Source: Muribaculaceae bacterium (GTDB lineage Bacteria; Bacteroidota; Bacteroidia; Bacteroidales; Muribaculaceae). Taken from it: a DNA stretch of 49,685 nt. Where the stretch lies: positions 1-49,685 of the forward strand of contig VSPE01000015.1 of the NCBI GenBank assembly GCA_009775225.1, written 5' to 3'. Shown here in pieces: positions 1 through 8,392 of this stretch. How positions within the stretch are numbered: the stretch's first letter is position 1; each line of letters starts with the position of its first letter. The notes below the pieces were generated by a model. That model searched no databases and had not been told where the DNA came from. It saw only the letters and a program-made list of their open reading frames with translations. A program made the translations under genes and the position numbers.

Positions 1-82
1 GCTTATGATTGCTGCTGTCGTCATTACTCTCCGAAAACTCACTTCCGTTAACAATCGTTTTTAAACAACCTCTAAGAATTTA

Positions 83-604
83 TTAGCCTTCGAAGTCGGC
101 GTTATAGTACACGTAGTTTGCGGCCTTGAGGGCGCGGCAGATAGTGTCGGCCAGATATGAGGCGAAACGGTAGCGTAGCTCGCTGAGTGTGTCGGGCACC
201 ATATCGTCGGTAATCTGAGCCATAGTCGCGGCGAAGTCGGCCATAGCCTGGTAGACGTCGGCGAGCTGTTCGGCCAGCGATACGGCCACTGGGGTGTCGG
301 AGAACTGCATCTGCTCCACGGGTGTGTCGAGATACACGTCGTTGGGGCCGAGGAGCGTGCTCATGTCGGCCCTTACGGCTTCGTATTGCTCTTCGGTTAC
401 GGTATCGTATATAGCGCCCGTTTCCTGCGGCTCATTGTCGGCTCCGTCGCCGTAAGGATTGATGTCGGAAACGGTAATATATATGCGTGGCAGATAGCGC
501 AGCATATCGCGCAGAAAGTCGCGCGGTTCGGATGTCGGTGCCCCGGCCACCGCCTTGCAGTATTCTACTGCCAGCGATGTGAGGCTTAGTGCAGCTGGAG
601 TCAT
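83..604 (-). CDS. DUF5063 domain-containing protein
   Basis: This 173-residue soluble protein has no signal peptide or membrane segment. It is mostly helical and acidic, and its layout fits the Bacteroidetes DUF5063 family: an N-terminal helix with the LAVEYCKA region, a central YDTVTEEQYEAVR stretch, and a C-terminal YLADTICRALKAANYVYY helix. The molecular function of the family is unknown to me. It is the last gene of a minus-strand set reading gmk, nadD, this gene; a 94-base A/T-rich gap separates it from nadD, so cotranscription is likely but not proven. The start ATG at 604-602 is the first in frame after the gap. The family name comes from recall of sequence style rather than a search. 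Confidence 0.75.
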   Translation of the reverse strand: MTPAALSLTSLAVEYCKAVAGAPTSEPRDFLRDMLRYLPRIYITVSDINPYGDGADNEPQETGAIYDTVTEEQYEAVRADMSTLLGPNDVYLDTPVEQMQFSDTPVAVSLAEQLADVYQAMADFAATMAQITDDMVPDTLSELRYRFASYLADTICRALKAANYVYYNADFEG

Positions 605-698
605 CCCTTCGGGAGAAATTAAAAATAAAAAATTAAAAATAAAATTTTTTTTGGCGCCACGTACCGGGGTGGAGTCGGAAATAAAAAATGAGAAAATT

Positions 699-1295
699 TT
701 ATTTCTTATTTACGCCGGCTGTGCCGGTGTAAAGCTTGTTCTCGACTATGTACTTGTACACCCCTGCGGGGAGGAAAAAGTTCATGTCGCGTCCTTTTGC
801 GATGGCGTTGCGTATGAATGTACTCGAGAGGTCGGCCATGGGGGCGTGCACCACCTCGAGTCCGTACACATGCTCGTCTTCCACGGGGTATCCGGGCCGG
901 AGGTACACTATCACTCCGTAGTCGTCGAGGATGCGCTGGGCCTCGCGCCACTGGTCGAATATGCGCCAGTTGTCGCTGCCTATTATGAGCTTGAATCGCA
1001 CGTCGGGGTAGCGTTCGCGCAGCAGGTCGAGCGTGTTGATAGTAAACGACGGGCGCGGCATCGACAGCTCTATGTCGCAAATGTCGATGTCGCGGCATCC
1101 GCGCACGGCAATAGAAAGCATGTCGAGGCGCTTCATGTCGGGCAGCAGCGTTCCGGCCTCTTTGAGTGGGTTCAGAGGCGAGAGCGTAAGCCAAAGTTTG
1201 TCGACGTAGCCCCACTGCACCAGATAGGAGGCGAGCATGGTGTGACCCACGTGCACGGGGTTGAACGAGCCGCCGAAAATGCCGATAGTCTCCAT
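699..1295 (-). CDS. nadD: nicotinate-nucleotide adenylyltransferase NadD
   Basis: This cytoplasmic enzyme transfers AMP from ATP to nicotinate mononucleotide to make deamido-NAD in NAD synthesis. The 198 residues have the usual family length. The nucleotidyltransferase signature GGSFNPVHVGH lies at residues 7-17, with the two His of the HxGH motif, and the C-terminal SSTFIRNAI matches the family ISSTxIR motif. It starts 6 bases after the gmk stop codon, so the two are almost surely cotranscribed from the gmk promoter. Nothing unusual was seen in the catalytic motifs. Confidence 0.95.
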   Translation of the reverse strand: METIGIFGGSFNPVHVGHTMLASYLVQWGYVDKLWLTLSPLNPLKEAGTLLPDMKRLDMLSIAVRGCRDIDICDIELSMPRPSFTINTLDLLRERYPDVRFKLIIGSDNWRIFDQWREAQRILDDYGVIVYLRPGYPVEDEHVYGLEVVHAPMADLSSTFIRNAIAKGRDMNFFLPAGVYKYIVENKLYTGTAGVNKK

Positions 1296-1301
1296 GTGGC
1301 G

Positions 1302-1880
1302 TCAGGCCAGTGCTATGAAACCGCCAATGAGGTTGCGTGTATCGTTGATAGCCTTGTCGAGGCGGTCGTTCACTATCCGGGCGTCGAACTCTGCGGCGCG
1401 GCTCATCTCGTATGCGGCGCGGTCTACTCGCACGTCGATGACCTCGGGCGTCTCCGTACCGCGGAATTCGAGGCGTCGGCGCAGCTCTTCGAGGTTCGGG
1501 GGCGCCACAAATATAGTGAGGGCACTGTTGCCGTATATGTTTTTCACGCCGAGGGCGCCGTTTACGTCGAGGTCGAGGATTATGTTGTGACCCTCGCCCG
1601 TTATGCGGTCTATCTCGCTGCGCAGAGTGCCGTAGAAGCGGCCCGGGAATACCTCTTCGTATTCAATGAAGCCCCCCTCGGCAATGGTGTCGCGGAAGGC
1701 CTCCTCGCTCATGAAGTAATAGTTTTTGCCGTGTACCTCTCCTGCGCGCGGGGCGCGGGTGGTGGCCGATACCGAGAAGCCCAGGTTGAGGTCGCCGCCT
1801 TCGAGCAGCGCATTGATTATGGTCGACTTTCCGCAGCCCGACGGTGCGGCTATCACTATTATTTTGCCTTTTTTATTCAT
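1302..1880 (-). CDS. gmk: guanylate kinase
   Basis: Guanylate kinase phosphorylates GMP (and dGMP) to the diphosphate with ATP. The open frame extends upstream to 2012, but I place the start at the ATG at 1880-1878. From there the protein begins MNKKGKIIVIAAPSGCGKST with the P-loop near residues 11-19, and the length of 192 residues is right for the family. A well-formed promoter lies at 1911-1942, inside the upstream extension, which rules out the longer start. Conserved GMP-binding features are visible: TRAPRAGEVHGKNYYF and the EYEEVFPGRFYGT segment. nadD follows after 6 bases. Confidence 0.95.
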   Translation of the reverse strand: MNKKGKIIVIAAPSGCGKSTIINALLEGGDLNLGFSVSATTRAPRAGEVHGKNYYFMSEEAFRDTIAEGGFIEYEEVFPGRFYGTLRSEIDRITGEGHNIILDLDVNGALGVKNIYGNSALTIFVAPPNLEELRRRLEFRGTETPEVIDVRVDRAAYEMSRAAEFDARIVNDRLDKAINDTRNLIGGFIALA

Positions 1881-1910
1881 TGGTAGGGTTTCTATGTTAA
1901 GGTGTGAGGA

Positions 1911-1942
1911 CAAAATTACGTAATTTTCGGACAACGGGCAAA
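1911..1942 (-). promoter_or_regulatory. Bacteroidetes-type promoter of gmk-nadD
   Basis: Read on the minus strand, TTTG (1942-1939), a 20-base spacer and TAATTTTG (1918-1911) match the Bacteroidetes consensus TTTG-N19/20-TAnnTTTG exactly. Transcription would begin near 1905, giving a leader of about 25 bases before the gmk ATG at 1880. Confidence 0.8.
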
Positions 1943-2335
1943 AAATATAATTTTGATTGTTGAAATTCGAACCTGTGGCGCAGTAAAGACGAGTGTTAAA
2001 ACCATTCTCCAAGTTAAGTTAAAAGTGTTAAATCCATCCGCTTCTCAATATTTTTTGAGCTAAAATTCGTTTTAATTCCGCAAAATTCCTTTTCTTTGCT
2101 GCTGCAAACGTTGTCCGGGCTGTTTATGCCCGGGTACCCAAGCTACAGAGATTATATTAAATACGGAATTAATCCTCATGAAAACCACTGAGTGCGAGTC
2201 TGATACCATGTTGTTCGCCTCACATTTACACCGCTTTACCGATACCGCGGCGCCCCCGGAGCGTCGAGGTACTTTTGCCGTATAATCCTCAAAAACAAAA
2301 ACGATTCAAAATAACAGTAACAAAAACACTCTTGC
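1943..2335. other. intergenic region between divergent gmk and susC
   Basis: About 390 bases with no credible gene. It holds a 6-bp hairpin, CCGGGC/GCCCGG, at 2115-2133 with a 7-base loop and no T-run, so it is not a standard terminator. A -7-type box at 2270-2277 is listed separately. The segment 1943-2100 is A/T-rich. A long regulated leader for the sus operon could lie here, but no riboswitch I recognise is visible. Confidence 0.4.
2270..2277 (+). promoter_or_regulatory. candidate -7 element for the susC operon
   Basis: TACTTTTG fits TAnnTTTG exactly and sits 58 bases before the susC ATG. The expected TTTG about 19-20 bases upstream is absent (that stretch is GC-rich), so an activator-dependent promoter is possible. 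Weak evidence. Confidence 0.35.
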
Positions 2336-5300
2336 ATGAAAAACATTTGTTTACAAATGACCCGCAGAGCCTTGGCAGCTTTCGTAATGGTGCTTGCCCT
2401 GGCCTTGCCGTCTTTTGCGCAAAACATCACAGTCACAGGCACTGTGTATGAACCCGAAGGCGAACCCGCCATCGGTGCAAGTGTCGAAGTTAAAGGCTCG
2501 GCAGGCTTTGGCGTTGTCACCGACTTCGACGGTAAGTTCACCATCAAAGTGGCTCCTACCGCCACTCTGGTAATCTCGTATGTGGGCTGCGACACACAGG
2601 AAATACCTGTGGATAACCGCACCGACATCACCGTGAACCTCAAGACCAACGCCGTCTCCATGAGCGAACTCGTGGTTGTGGGCTATGGTACAGTGAAGAA
2701 AACCGACGCCACCGGCTCGCTGGGCGTGGTGAAGCCCTCCGACATCGAGGCCGGCCTCGCCTCCACTGCGCAAGACCTCCTTGTTGGCGCAAGCCCCGGT
2801 GTGGTGGTAAACACCAATGGCGGTGACCCCTCCGGCGCTGCAAACATCACTATCCGAGGCGGTGCATCGCTCAACGCAACCACAGCACCTCTTATCGTTA
2901 TCGACGGTGTGCCTATGGACAACAAGGGCGTGACAGGTTCGTCGAACCCCCTCTCGCTCGTTAACCCCGAGAATATCGAGACTATCTCTATCCTTAAGTC
3001 GGCTTCGGCAACCGCTATCTACGGTAGCCGTGCGTCGAACGGTGTGATTATCATCACCACCAAGACCGGCAAGAGCGGCAAGCCTCAGGTGAACTTCGCC
3101 GCCAACTTCTTTGTGAACACCCCGCGCAACTACCTCGACATGATGAATGCAGGCCAGTTCCGCAATTATATCCGCGAACACTATGGCGAAGAGAGCGCAC
3201 AGTACCAGTGCCTCGGCAACGCAAACACCGACTGGCAGAAAGAGGTGACCCGCACATCGTTCTCGCACGACTACACCCTCTCGGTAGGCGGTACCGCAGG
3301 CATCCTCCCCTACCGCGTGGCTGTGGGCTACACCGGCAACAACGGTATCATGCGCCACACAGGTATGGACCGCGTGACAGGTTCTATCAACCTTACCCCC
3401 AAGTTCTTCGACAATCTCCTCTCAGTCAACGCCAACGTCAAGGGTGCTTACGTGCGCAACGAATATGAACCCGGCGTGCTGGGCGGCGCCGTGTACTTCA
3501 ACCCGACCCTCCCCGTGAAGACCGACGCTCCCGCCTTCAACGGCTGGACTACATATATCGGTGGCGGCGGCATTGCTCAAGGTTCGACCCCCGGTTCGGC
3601 CATCAACACCCTTATGACCGTCAACCCCCGCTCGCGCCTCGACGACTACGTGAGCAAGTCGAACGTATACCAGAGCGTGGGCAACATCCAGCTCGACCTG
3701 AAGATGCCCTTCCTCAACGAGCTCCGCGCCAACCTCAACCTCGGCTACGACTACAGCCACGGCGAAAGCTGGAACTACGACAAGCCCTTCTCGCCCCAGG
3801 CATGGCTGGGCAGTTTCACCGTTCTCCCCGAAGACGGCGGCGCCCCCGTTACTTACAAGAACGGTTTCACAAACCGCAACAAGAGCAACGACGAGAACCT
3901 CTCGACCATGCTTGAGTTCTACCTCAACTACAACAAGACTTTCGACGCCATCCACTCCGACCTCGACGTTACCGCAGGTTACTCGTGGCAGCGCTTCAGC
4001 AACAAGGGACGCAGCTTCTCGCGCGTAGTCGACGAAATAGCAAGCGTTACCGGCCAAGACTTTATCGACCACAACTTCGCTATCCCCGACGGCTTCGCCG
4101 ATGCTGACGCTTACGCAGAGTTCATGCGTCAGTTCGCAGGCTACCAGTACGCCGACACTTACCACTACGCACGCCGCTATCAGCTCGTGTCGTTCTTCGG
4201 CCGCCTCAACTACGCCTTCAAGGGCCGCTACCTCCTCACCGCCACCGTGCGCCGCGACGGTACCTCGCGCTTCGCCAAAGAGAACCGCTGGGGCACATAT
4301 CCCGCCGTGGCTGTGGGCTGGCGCATCATCGACGAAAACTTCATGGAAGGCGCCCGCTCGTGGATGAACGACCTCAAACTCCGCTTCGACTACGGTATCA
4401 CCGGCCAGCAGGGTCTCAACGACGACTTCTTCCCCTACCTCCCCACTTACTACACCTCGACCAATCTCAACGGCCGCTATCCCCTTGCCGACGGCACATG
4501 GGTATTCCCTTACACCCCCAACAAGTATAACGCCGACCTCAAGTGGGAGTCGACCACCACTTACAACGTGGGTATTGACTTCGGCTTCCTCAACAACCGC
4601 ATCAACGGTAGCATCGAGTACTACGTGCGCAAGACCAAAGACCTCCTCGTAGAGGCAAACTACCCCGCAGGCTCAAACCTCTCGAACGTCGGCATCATCA
4701 ACGGCGGTGACCTCGAGAACTCCGGTTTCGAGTTCAACATCAACACCAAGCCTGTAGTGACAAACGACTTCATCTGGACTTCGAACCTCAACATCGCCTA
4801 TAACCGCAACAAAATCACCCGTCTGGCCGACGGCTACGACGGCAGCGTGGGTGACATCGGCGATGCTATCCGCGTGCAGAAGCACGTAGTGGGCCAGCCC
4901 GCATACTCCTTCTATGTATACGAGCAGGTGTACAACGCCGACGGCACTCCCCTCGAAGGTGTATACGTAGACCAGAACGGCGACGGCATCATCAACAAGG
5001 AAGACCTTATCCAGTACCACAGCCCCACACCTACGGTGACAGCTACCTGGGTAAACAACTTCCAGTACAAGAACTGGGACCTCGGCTTCACCCTGCGCGG
5101 CAACTTCGACAACTGGGTGTATAACAACACCGAGAGCGGCGGCGTATTCCCCAACACAGCCCTTGCAGCTACCCCCGTGTCGAACATCCGCGCCGACCGC
5201 TACCTCTTCCAGAGCAGCCGCACCGAGGAAATGCGTCTTAGCAACTACTTCGTGCAGAACGCATCCTTCGTACGCTGCGACAACATCACCCTGGGATACA

Positions 5301-5479
5301 CCTGGCAGAACCTTCTGCAGAACAAGCTCAAACTCCGCCTCTATGCAGCCGTGCAGAACCCCTTCGTAATCACCAAGTACAAAGGTCTCGACCCCGAAGT
5401 TACCTTCAGCAACGGTATCGACAACAACCCCTATCCCCGCCCCGTGCAGGTTTCGCTCGGTGTTGTCGCCAACTTCTAA
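2336..5479 (+). CDS. SusC/RagA-family TonB-linked outer-membrane transporter
   Basis: This 1047-residue beta-barrel imports a glycan or peptide across the outer membrane using TonB energy, with SusD as its lid. A signal peptide covers roughly residues 1-28 (hydrophobic core LAAFVMVLALAL, ending SFAQ). A carboxypeptidase-regulatory-like beta domain follows (about 31-110, with the typical TGTVYEPEGEPAIGASVEVKG start). The plug domain (about 115-235) has the family sentence IETISILKSASATAIYGSRA and VIIITTKTGK. The barrel runs to the C-terminus, which ends in an aromatic residue (VVANF). It is first of four genes, with susD 40 bases downstream. No sigma/anti-sigma pair lies next to it. ATG at 2336 is preferred; Met-8 is possible. 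The substrate cannot be read from the sequence. Confidence 0.95.
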   Translation: MKNICLQMTRRALAAFVMVLALALPSFAQNITVTGTVYEPEGEPAIGASVEVKGSAGFGVVTDFDGKFTIKVAPTATLVISYVGCDTQEIPVDNRTDITVNLKTNAVSMSELVVVGYGTVKKTDATGSLGVVKPSDIEAGLASTAQDLLVGASPGVVVNTNGGDPSGAANITIRGGASLNATTAPLIVIDGVPMDNKGVTGSSNPLSLVNPENIETISILKSASATAIYGSRASNGVIIITTKTGKSGKPQVNFAANFFVNTPRNYLDMMNAGQFRNYIREHYGEESAQYQCLGNANTDWQKEVTRTSFSHDYTLSVGGTAGILPYRVAVGYTGNNGIMRHTGMDRVTGSINLTPKFFDNLLSVNANVKGAYVRNEYEPGVLGGAVYFNPTLPVKTDAPAFNGWTTYIGGGGIAQGSTPGSAINTLMTVNPRSRLDDYVSKSNVYQSVGNIQLDLKMPFLNELRANLNLGYDYSHGESWNYDKPFSPQAWLGSFTVLPEDGGAPVTYKNGFTNRNKSNDENLSTMLEFYLNYNKTFDAIHSDLDVTAGYSWQRFSNKGRSFSRVVDEIASVTGQDFIDHNFAIPDGFADADAYAEFMRQFAGYQYADTYHYARRYQLVSFFGRLNYAFKGRYLLTATVRRDGTSRFAKENRWGTYPAVAVGWRIIDENFMEGARSWMNDLKLRFDYGITGQQGLNDDFFPYLPTYYTSTNLNGRYPLADGTWVFPYTPNKYNADLKWESTTTYNVGIDFGFLNNRINGSIEYYVRKTKDLLVEANYPAGSNLSNVGIINGGDLENSGFEFNINTKPVVTNDFIWTSNLNIAYNRNKITRLADGYDGSVGDIGDAIRVQKHVVGQPAYSFYVYEQVYNADGTPLEGVYVDQNGDGIINKEDLIQYHSPTPTVTATWVNNFQYKNWDLGFTLRGNFDNWVYNNTESGGVFPNTALAATPVSNIRADRYLFQSSRTEEMRLSNYFVQNASFVRCDNITLGYTWQNLLQNKLKLRLYAAVQNPFVITKYKGLDPEVTFSNGIDNNPYPRPVQVSLGVVANF

Positions 5480-5519
5480 TGAACGGATTTAATCAAGAAC
5501 TCTATTCAACAAGATATAT

Positions 5520-7175
5520 ATGAAATTCTCCAAATACCTGGCCGGCAGTGTCATTGCAGTCGCTTCCCTTATGGCAAGCTCTTGCGTGGACGACCTCAAC
5601 GTTGAGCCTAATGACCCCAACGTGAACACTGTCCCCTCTTCGAAAGAAGATATGCTCGGCTACCTCGCCGCTGTGTACTATGACCTCTACACCGACACGG
5701 GCCTCTCGCTCTCCGATGGCGGTCGCGGTGTTTTCACCCGTTGCCACTTCGACCTCAACGAAATCACTTCCGACGAGCTTTTCATCTCCGAAAAGTGGCA
5801 GGACCCCGGCTATCAGGTGCTCAACAAAAACATCTGGACTGACACCAACGAGTGGATTTTCGCCGCTTTCTCGCGCGAGAACCACACCTGCAAGATTGCT
5901 TCTACATTCATTCAGGCTCTTCACGAGTACGGTTCCGCATGGTTCACCGAAGAGGAAATCAAGCAGATGGATGCCGAAGCACGTGCCCTGCGCGCATACG
6001 CATACTACCAGAACATCGACCTCTTCGGCCGCGGTCCCTGGATTGACGAGAACTCGTCGACAGGCGCCACACCTCCCACCTACGACCGCAAGCAGCTCTT
6101 CGAGGCTGCTGTAGCCGACCTTACTGCATACGTGGATAACCTCCTCCCCGCAGCTCAGCAGACCTACGGACGCCTCTCGCGCGAAGCCGGTTACATGATT
6201 CTTGCCAAGCTCTACCTCAACGCCGAGGTATATACCGGTACCGCCATGTGGCAGCAGTGCGCCGACGCCCTCAAGAACGTTGTCGCCACCGGCATTCAGC
6301 TCGCTCCCGAGTACAAGTATCTGTTCTGTGCTTCCAACAGCAAATATGTGGGCAATGGCGAAATCATCTTCGGCCTGCCGCAGGACCGCAACCGCCTAAC
6401 CTCCTGGGGCGGTACCACAGAGTTTACCTGTGCCGCATACATGGAAGCCGACGACAGCGACACTCCCCTTGCCCGCCAGTTGCTGATGCTCAACTTCCCC
6501 GGCACTCCCTGGTCGGGTCTGCGTGTGCGCCCCGAGCTTTCCAAGGCTCTTAAGGGCGACCCCCGCCGTCTCATCTACGAAGGCAGCTATCAGGAAGACA
6601 TTCCCGACCTCACCGCTTACAACGAGACTTCGTGCGGCTACATGCTCGTCAAGTACACCTTCACCACCGAAGACGATTACTACAACGAAGCTCTCGTGAA
6701 GAAGTTCGACGAGGTATACGCATGGAACAACGACCCCGCAAACGAGAATGACCCCGAATACCCCAAGGCATATCCTCAGGCAACATCGCCCGACCAGATG
6801 TCGGAAGTCGACCTGCCTGTCTTCCGTCTTGCCGACGCCTACCTCATGCTCGCCGAGTGCCAGCTTAACGGGGCCAACGTGAATATCAACGGCCTTGACG
6901 GCTATGCCTACTTCAACATGGTTCGTGCCCGCGTAGGCCTCGCGCCCATAGCTCAGCCCACTGCCAACGAAATCCTCCATGAACGCCAGTGCGAGCTTTA
7001 TGCCGAAGGCTTCCGTCGCTCCGACCTTATCCGCTTCAACCGCTACACCGGCTCCAACTACCTGTGGTCGTGGAAAGGTGGCGACTTCACCGGCACAGCT
7101 ATCCCCGATACACGCGCCGTGTTCCCCATACCCTACCAGTATGTAATCACCGTAGGCCAGAACGCAGGCTATTAA
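5520..7175 (+). CDS. SusD/RagB-family glycan-binding lipoprotein
   Basis: This 551-residue surface lipoprotein binds the substrate and caps the SusC barrel. The lipobox ends at Cys-22 (SLMASSC) and is followed by V-D-D, the acidic pattern that marks Bacteroidetes lipoproteins for the cell surface. TPR-like helices are recognisable by ARALRAYAYYQNIDLFGRGPW near residues 158-178. The C-terminal SusD signature LHERQCELYAEGFRRSDLIRF is also present. Length is typical. It follows susC by 40 bases and precedes susE by 23, so it belongs to one operon. Confidence 0.95.
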   Translation: MKFSKYLAGSVIAVASLMASSCVDDLNVEPNDPNVNTVPSSKEDMLGYLAAVYYDLYTDTGLSLSDGGRGVFTRCHFDLNEITSDELFISEKWQDPGYQVLNKNIWTDTNEWIFAAFSRENHTCKIASTFIQALHEYGSAWFTEEEIKQMDAEARALRAYAYYQNIDLFGRGPWIDENSSTGATPPTYDRKQLFEAAVADLTAYVDNLLPAAQQTYGRLSREAGYMILAKLYLNAEVYTGTAMWQQCADALKNVVATGIQLAPEYKYLFCASNSKYVGNGEIIFGLPQDRNRLTSWGGTTEFTCAAYMEADDSDTPLARQLLMLNFPGTPWSGLRVRPELSKALKGDPRRLIYEGSYQEDIPDLTAYNETSCGYMLVKYTFTTEDDYYNEALVKKFDEVYAWNNDPANENDPEYPKAYPQATSPDQMSEVDLPVFRLADAYLMLAECQLNGANVNINGLDGYAYFNMVRARVGLAPIAQPTANEILHERQCELYAEGFRRSDLIRFNRYTGSNYLWSWKGGDFTGTAIPDTRAVFPIPYQYVITVGQNAGY

Positions 7176-7198
7176 TTCATTACAGCAAGGTTCTTTAA

Positions 7199-8308
7199 AT
7201 GAAATCAACTATGAAGAAAATCATATATATGATGGCCGGCGTTGCCCTGGCATCGGCTGTGTCGAGCTGTGTCGACACCGAGAAGCCCGTATTCCAGGTG
7301 CCTAACGAAGAGACCGCCAATAACTTCATCATCAACCAGTCGCCCTTCCAGAACGAGTTCCTATCCACTACCGGCGACCTGGAAGACAAGTCGACCTTCA
7401 ACATCGACCTCAAGGGCCAGCCCGACTACGGCTTTCCCACTCAGGCCAACTATGCCGCTCAGGTGAGCCTCTCCGAAACCTTTACCGACGAGGTGAAGGA
7501 CGAAGACGGCAATGTTGTCACCCCCGCCAACTACGCCACCCTCGCCAACCAATCGGCAAACAGCCCCAGCATGAGCATCCGCAAGTATGACCTCGCAGTG
7601 GCCATGTGCACACTACTCGGCATCGATAGCCCCGAGAACTGGGACGAGTACTTAGCCAACGACGGTGCTACCAACGGCCTCACAGTCTACCTCCGCGGTA
7701 CCTGCGAAATTGCCGGTGTGCCCTCAAGCTTCGTTGCCACTTCGAACTGCGTGAGCTTCACCAACGTTCAGCTCAGCTACGCTGTGCCCACCTTCGGCAC
7801 AATCTATATCTGCGGCGACTGCAACGGCTTCAAGGAACCCTCTTCCGCAAATGCCGAGTTCTACAAAGATTATGTATGCGTTGAGCCTGAAATCGGCAGC
7901 AAGATTTATGCCGGCACCTTCCTTATGCCCGACACCGAAAGCGTGCACGCCGATGCTACAGGTGTGGATTACACCACACAGTGGCGTTTCTTCACCGAGC
8001 TTTCCGGCTGGGGCGACGGCTCCAAGATGGTAGGCTCCAACGAGGCCGACTACTACGTGCTCGACATCACTTCCGCATTCAGCGACGGCACCGCCAACGG
8101 CTCGAGCTACACCGGCGATGCTACTTACGGTAAAGGCAACTGGGGTGTCTTCCTTGAAGAAGCCACCGACATCACCGTGGCCGTAAGCCTCGAGGATGCA
8201 AACAAGCCCAAAGTTTACTACCGCATAGGCAAGTGGGATGTGACAGTAGGCCTCAGCGCCACCGGCATCCGCGAACCCGTGTTCTCAGCTCCCGAAGGAG
8301 AAGAATAA
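7199..8308 (+). CDS. SusE-like outer-membrane lipoprotein
   Basis: A 369-residue lipoprotein with a lipobox ending at Cys-24 (SAVSSC), followed by VDTEK, consistent with surface display. The N-terminal half is of the SusE type: beta-rich, with residues around 60-90 reading as an Ig-like fold (FNIDLKGQPDYGFPTQANYAAQVSLS). The remainder has a carbohydrate-module look, with TIYICGDCNGFKEP near 200. SusE/SusF-type proteins bind glycan at the surface and are usually dispensable for growth. The start is either the ATG at 7199 or the ATG at 7211; the second gives a more usual MKKII start. Family placement is from operon position and architecture; sequence in this family diverges quickly. Confidence 0.75.
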   Translation: MKSTMKKIIYMMAGVALASAVSSCVDTEKPVFQVPNEETANNFIINQSPFQNEFLSTTGDLEDKSTFNIDLKGQPDYGFPTQANYAAQVSLSETFTDEVKDEDGNVVTPANYATLANQSANSPSMSIRKYDLAVAMCTLLGIDSPENWDEYLANDGATNGLTVYLRGTCEIAGVPSSFVATSNCVSFTNVQLSYAVPTFGTIYICGDCNGFKEPSSANAEFYKDYVCVEPEIGSKIYAGTFLMPDTESVHADATGVDYTTQWRFFTELSGWGDGSKMVGSNEADYYVLDITSAFSDGTANGSSYTGDATYGKGNWGVFLEEATDITVAVSLEDANKPKVYYRIGKWDVTVGLSATGIREPVFSAPEGEE

Positions 8309-8323
8309 ACAAATCCTCCAACA

Positions 8324-8358
8324 TGCCTGCCGCCAACCGCTACGGGCGGCGGCAGGCA
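8324..8358 (+). promoter_or_regulatory. intra-operon hairpin between susE and susF
   Basis: An 11-bp perfect stem, TGCCTGCCGCC (8324-8334) with GGCGGCAGGCA (8348-8358), sits 15 bases after the susE stop and 34 bases before the susF start. There is no T-run after it, so it is more likely an RNA-stabilising or processing element than a full terminator. Confidence 0.6.
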
Positions 8359-8392
8359 CATCAATCAAATCGTCTAAAAACTGACAACAGAT

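Noticed and set aside
1..82. Short stretch before the first gene
   Set aside because: Too short to judge; no RNA gene, repeat or open frame was seen.
2054..2098. TTTG and TTTCTTTG as a possible second sus promoter
   Set aside because: The spacing is 33 bases instead of 19-20 and the -7 box lacks the A.
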